DNA of 9,268 bases from CAYJDG01 sp964368875 (lineage in GTDB: Bacteria; Pseudomonadota; Alphaproteobacteria; Micavibrionales; Micavibrionaceae): positions 1-9,268 of the forward strand of contig CAYJDG010000063.1 of assembly GCA_964368875.1 (NCBI GenBank). The letters run 5' to 3'. Below are positions 7,161-9,268 of the stretch, piece after piece (the first letter of the stretch is position 1; every line of letters begins with the position of its first letter). The notes under the pieces are model-generated. The model did no database searches. It saw only the letters and a program-made list of their open reading frames with translations, and was not told the origin of the DNA. Both the position numbers and the translations under genes were made by a program.

Positions 7161-7889
7161 TTATTTACAATTCCTGGTGAGCCTGCAAAGTGCCTGACCT
7201 GTCAGTCCGCCTGGCTGGCCATAGCCCGGAAGAATCGCCCCGGCTGCGGCATCTTGCGTATTCGCATTGTTGCGATCGCGCATCGCGTCCTGAACGCTGG
7301 CACGACCGGCAACCATACCGTTGGCCTGGGCATTGCCGACATCGTTATAAACCATCTGCAGGGCACCGCCGAGATTTCCGTTCAGCGCCCATTTGTTATG
7401 CTCGATGATCATGGAACACGCACGGGCCTGACCTTGCTGATACTGTTGAGCGATCTGTTGTTCGCCCAGAACATGCTGGCCCGCAATCCCACGCCACGTG
7501 CTGCCGCTGTAAGCCTGTTCCTTGATCTTGCCTTTGATGATCCCGGCAACCTGATCCTGAACGTAATTTGGTGGGAGCGGTCCGGCAGCGGTCTGCGCCT
7601 GCGTGGCGCATTGTCTGGCCGGGTCGAATGAACCTTTGCGTTTGGCGGCCTCAAGAATGAGGGCCTCTTCGTATTGTGGGTGGAGCCATGATTGAGCGCG
7701 CGGGATAGCGGCGACGGCTTGAGCCGGAGCGCCTTCAGCGGGAGCGCTGGCCGCTTGACGGGCTGCCATCTGGGCTTGAACACGGGCAGCGGCACTGCCG
7801 GGCTGATATGGGTTGGGTTGGGCTACGGCCGATCCGGCACTGGCAACACCAACGGCAAGGACGAATGCACGCACATAATTTTGAGACAT
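7161..7889 (-). CDS. Secreted protein of unknown function
   Basis: Protein of 242 residues, not recognised. A classical signal peptide is visible: MSQNYVR, a hydrophobic core AFVLAVGVASAGS, and cleavage after A-V-A at residue 23, before QPNPYQ. The next 40 residues are Ala/Gln-rich and probably disordered. The rest looks mostly helical, with an amphipathic stretch around residues 105-150. Four cysteines in the mature protein (C94, C158, C235, C241) could form two disulfides, one of them close to the C-terminus (LCRLTRNCK). The ATG at 7889 follows AAGGG nine bases upstream, in the same leader arrangement as the 675-residue gene. It is the first of three unknown, probably envelope-related genes in a row and starts 102 bases after the end of rlmB. 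Confidence 0.8.
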   Translation of the reverse strand: MSQNYVRAFVLAVGVASAGSAVAQPNPYQPGSAAARVQAQMAARQAASAPAEGAPAQAVAAIPRAQSWLHPQYEEALILEAAKRKGSFDPARQCATQAQTAAGPLPPNYVQDQVAGIIKGKIKEQAYSGSTWRGIAGQHVLGEQQIAQQYQQGQARACSMIIEHNKWALNGNLGGALQMVYNDVGNAQANGMVAGRASVQDAMRDRNNANTQDAAAGAILPGYGQPGGLTGQALCRLTRNCK

Positions 7890-7991
7890 ATTGTGACACC
7901 CTTTTTTGAATTATTGGCCATACCTTACTAGAGCCAGCCAAAAAAACGCAAGAAAAAAGTAAATAATATGTAAATATATCAGGCGTCTACG
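7890..7991. other. A/T-rich gap between rlmB and the secreted-protein gene
   Basis: It holds runs of A and T and should contain the promoter of the minus-strand gene starting at 7889, but no pair of hexamers with normal spacing stands out. A T7 run on the minus strand after CTTGCG could be a weak rlmB terminator, but no good stem precedes it closely. Confidence 0.3.
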
Positions 7992-9107
7992 TTAACCTTT
8001 GCGCGTAATCATTGCATACATGGCGACTGCCGCAGCATTCGATACGTTCAGGCTGAAAAAGTCACCGGGGGTCGGCAGGCGGAGCAGGAGGTCACAATGA
8101 TCCCGGACCAGTGGACGCAAGCCCGGGCCCTCCGCGCCGAGGACCAAAAGGGTGCGGTCATAGAGCGGTGCTTCATCAAGGGTCTTCTCGCCGCGCTCAT
8201 CCATGGCGATGGCAAAGTAGCCTGCCTCTTTCAAGGCATCGATGGTGCGGGCAAGATTTGTCTCATACGCTACGGGCAGGTGCTCAATTGCCCCGCTGGC
8301 AGTTTTCGCGACAATCCCTTCAAGTTCCGGGGCATGGCGACTCTGGACGATGATCCCATCCGCGCCGAACGCACAGGCCGAACGCATGATCGCGCCCATG
8401 TTGTGCGGATCGGTGACCTGATCGAGCATTACCAATACGCTCCGTTCTTTTGCAGCAGCCCGGTTGATTAGGTCAGGCAGATAGACCTCGTCAAGCGGTG
8501 TCGCGTTGCAGGCGATGCCCTGGTGCACAGTCCCTTTCGGCAGGGCCCGGTCAAGACGGTTTTTATCAATGATCTCCGGCTCGGGCCGGATCAGACCCTT
8601 TTCTGCGGCAGCATCAAGGGTGTCCTGAATATTCTCTTCGAGCATCCCGGCGATATAGATGGCTTTGATTTTGCGATCCGGGTTGAGGATTGCTTCACGG
8701 ACGGCGTGCATCCCAAAAAGGGTGACATGGACACTGGATGAGCGTTCACCCTCATCGCGCACGCGGCGGCCGCGGTCGGCGGCGCTGGTTTCATAATCGC
8801 GGGCATTTTCATGCGGGCGGGCACGGCCATGATCGCGGGTCGGACGGTCGCCACCTTTACCCTTGGCGGCTGGACGGTTGTCCTCACGCTTTGCTTTGCC
8901 ATGCGGCTTCTTACCGCCAGCTTTTTTATCACGGCTTTCCTGAAAACGCGCCTGAGCCGCGAAGGCCAATGGACGCCCCCCGGTTTTGCCGCCTTTGCCT
9001 GTCCCGGGTTTACCTTTGGGACCGGATGGATTTCGAGGTGATTTTTTCATTTGCGCTTGACTTCTTTGTTGAACTCCCTTTTCTTCTGGTTTCGCTTTTC
9101 TGTCCAC
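7992..9107 (-). CDS. rlmB: 23S rRNA (guanosine-2'-O-)-methyltransferase RlmB (SpoU/TrmH family)
   Basis: SPOUT-class methyltransferase. RlmB methylates the ribose of G2251 of 23S rRNA (E. coli numbering) using S-adenosylmethionine. Residues 128-205 are the SpoU substrate-binding domain (FGMHAVREAI, then HQGIACNATPLDEV). Residues 222-371 are the knotted catalytic domain: motif 1 LDQVTDPHNMGAIMRSACAF with N236 and R242, motif 2 VLGAEGPGL with E326, and motif 3 LPTPGDFFSLNVSNAAAV with S352 and N354. The first 125 residues or so are a basic, Lys/Arg/Gly-rich, low-complexity extension absent from the 243-residue E. coli protein. The coordinates give the outer limit, a GTG at 9107 with no clear ribosome site. 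The ATG at 9050 (residue 20 of the long form, 352-residue product) has a weak AAAGAAG ten bases upstream and leaves more room for the promoters of this gene and the divergent tRNA, so it may be the true start. Related TrmH-family enzymes that act on tRNA are the alternative identity. Confidence 0.93.
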   Translation of the reverse strand: MDRKAKPEEKGVQQRSQAQMKKSPRNPSGPKGKPGTGKGGKTGGRPLAFAAQARFQESRDKKAGGKKPHGKAKREDNRPAAKGKGGDRPTRDHGRARPHENARDYETSAADRGRRVRDEGERSSSVHVTLFGMHAVREAILNPDRKIKAIYIAGMLEENIQDTLDAAAEKGLIRPEPEIIDKNRLDRALPKGTVHQGIACNATPLDEVYLPDLINRAAAKERSVLVMLDQVTDPHNMGAIMRSACAFGADGIIVQSRHAPELEGIVAKTASGAIEHLPVAYETNLARTIDALKEAGYFAIAMDERGEKTLDEAPLYDRTLLVLGAEGPGLRPLVRDHCDLLLRLPTPGDFFSLNVSNAAAVAMYAMITRKG

Positions 9108-9133
9108 TCTTATTTATGGACAGAAGACTGGCC

Positions 9134-9219
9134 GGAAGGGTGGCCGAGTGGTTAATGGCAGCAGACTGTAAATCTGCCCTCTAACGAGTACACAGGTTCA
9201 AATCCTGTCCCTTCCACCA
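9134..9219 (+). tRNA. tRNA-Tyr (anticodon GTA)
   Basis: A complete class II tRNA of 86 bases. The acceptor arms GGAAGGG (9134-9140) and CCCTTCC (9209-9215) pair over seven bases. They are followed by discriminator A and an encoded CCA (9217-9219). The anticodon stem GCAGA/TCTGC (9161-9165 with 9173-9177) encloses the loop CTGTAAA, with GTA at 9168-9170. The T arm is ACAGG-TTCAAAT-CCTGT (9192-9208). A long variable region (9178-9191) fits bacterial tRNA-Tyr. It is divergent from rlmB. Confidence 0.97.
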
Positions 9220-9244
9220 CTTTTCAGCTGTCTTAAGAGCTGCC

Positions 9245-9268
9245 ATGACCCTTCATCTCATCAAACTT
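9245..9268 (+). CDS. N-terminal fragment, probably a DUF1489 protein
   Basis: Only eight codons are in the window: ATG at 9245, reading MTLHLIKL. This matches the start I recall for alphaproteobacterial DUF1489 proteins (MTLHL[IV]KL, usually followed by a CVG-type segment), a family of unknown function. AAGAG lies about six bases upstream as a possible ribosome site. It follows tRNA-Tyr by 25 bases on the same strand with no terminator visible. The call rests on a very short match. Confidence 0.45.

Noticed and set aside
7116..7631. Plus-strand open frame of 171 codons
   Set aside because: It starts in the loop region of the 7114-7147 hairpin and is antisense to the signal-peptide gene, whose own frame has a proper signal sequence and ribosome site.
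8738..9184. Plus-strand open frame of 148 codons running into the tRNA
   Set aside because: Antisense to the basic RlmB extension, and its 3' end lies inside tRNA-Tyr, which rules out a normal gene.
9134..9219. tRNA-Tyr as an integration site for a mobile element
   Set aside because: No integrase and no repeat of the tRNA 3' end are visible, and a housekeeping-type gene follows at once.
9225..9242. Inverted repeat CAGCT...AGCTG after tRNA-Tyr as a terminator
   Set aside because: Only a five-base stem with no T run after it. It also overlaps the ribosome-site region of the next gene.

Overview
The window looks like chromosomal DNA of an alphaproteobacterium of moderate GC content. The evidence is the family mix: a proofreading DNA polymerase I, an RlmB-type methyltransferase with a long basic tail, DUF1223 and DUF4864 exported proteins, and a DUF1489-like start next to tRNA-Tyr. 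No transposase, integrase, phage gene or CRISPR array is visible. Genus-level placement is not possible by eye.

Layout from left to right. The minus strand starts with the first codons of a probable phosphoribosyltransferase (1-52), preceded by an exported DUF4864 protein (90-539); these may form a two-gene operon. Divergent from it, with 33 bases between the start codons, is an exported DUF1223 protein with a thioredoxin-like CxxC motif (573-1379, plus strand). It converges on polA (1376-4165, minus strand), and the two stop codons overlap by 4 bases.

Upstream of polA, on the same strand, are three genes of unknown function that form the accessory part of the window. In transcription order they are a small secreted protein (7161-7889), a lipoprotein with a glycine-zipper segment (6415-7083), and a 675-residue Ala/Pro-rich protein carrying a duplicated 80-residue domain and peptidoglycan-binding-like stretches (4234-6261). 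Each is followed by a terminator-like hairpin. The hairpin after the third gene ends only 5 bases before the polA start codon. The three genes probably make a cell-envelope set, but none could be given a function.

The right end returns to translation genes: rlmB (7992-9107, minus strand), a complete tRNA-Tyr(GTA) with encoded CCA (9134-9219, plus strand), and the first eight codons of a probable DUF1489 protein (9245-9268, plus strand).

The housekeeping genes (polA, rlmB, tRNA-Tyr) are intact, with all expected catalytic residues. I do not see a clear new defence or mobile system. The parts most worth following up are the three-gene envelope cluster and the hairpin set against the polA start.
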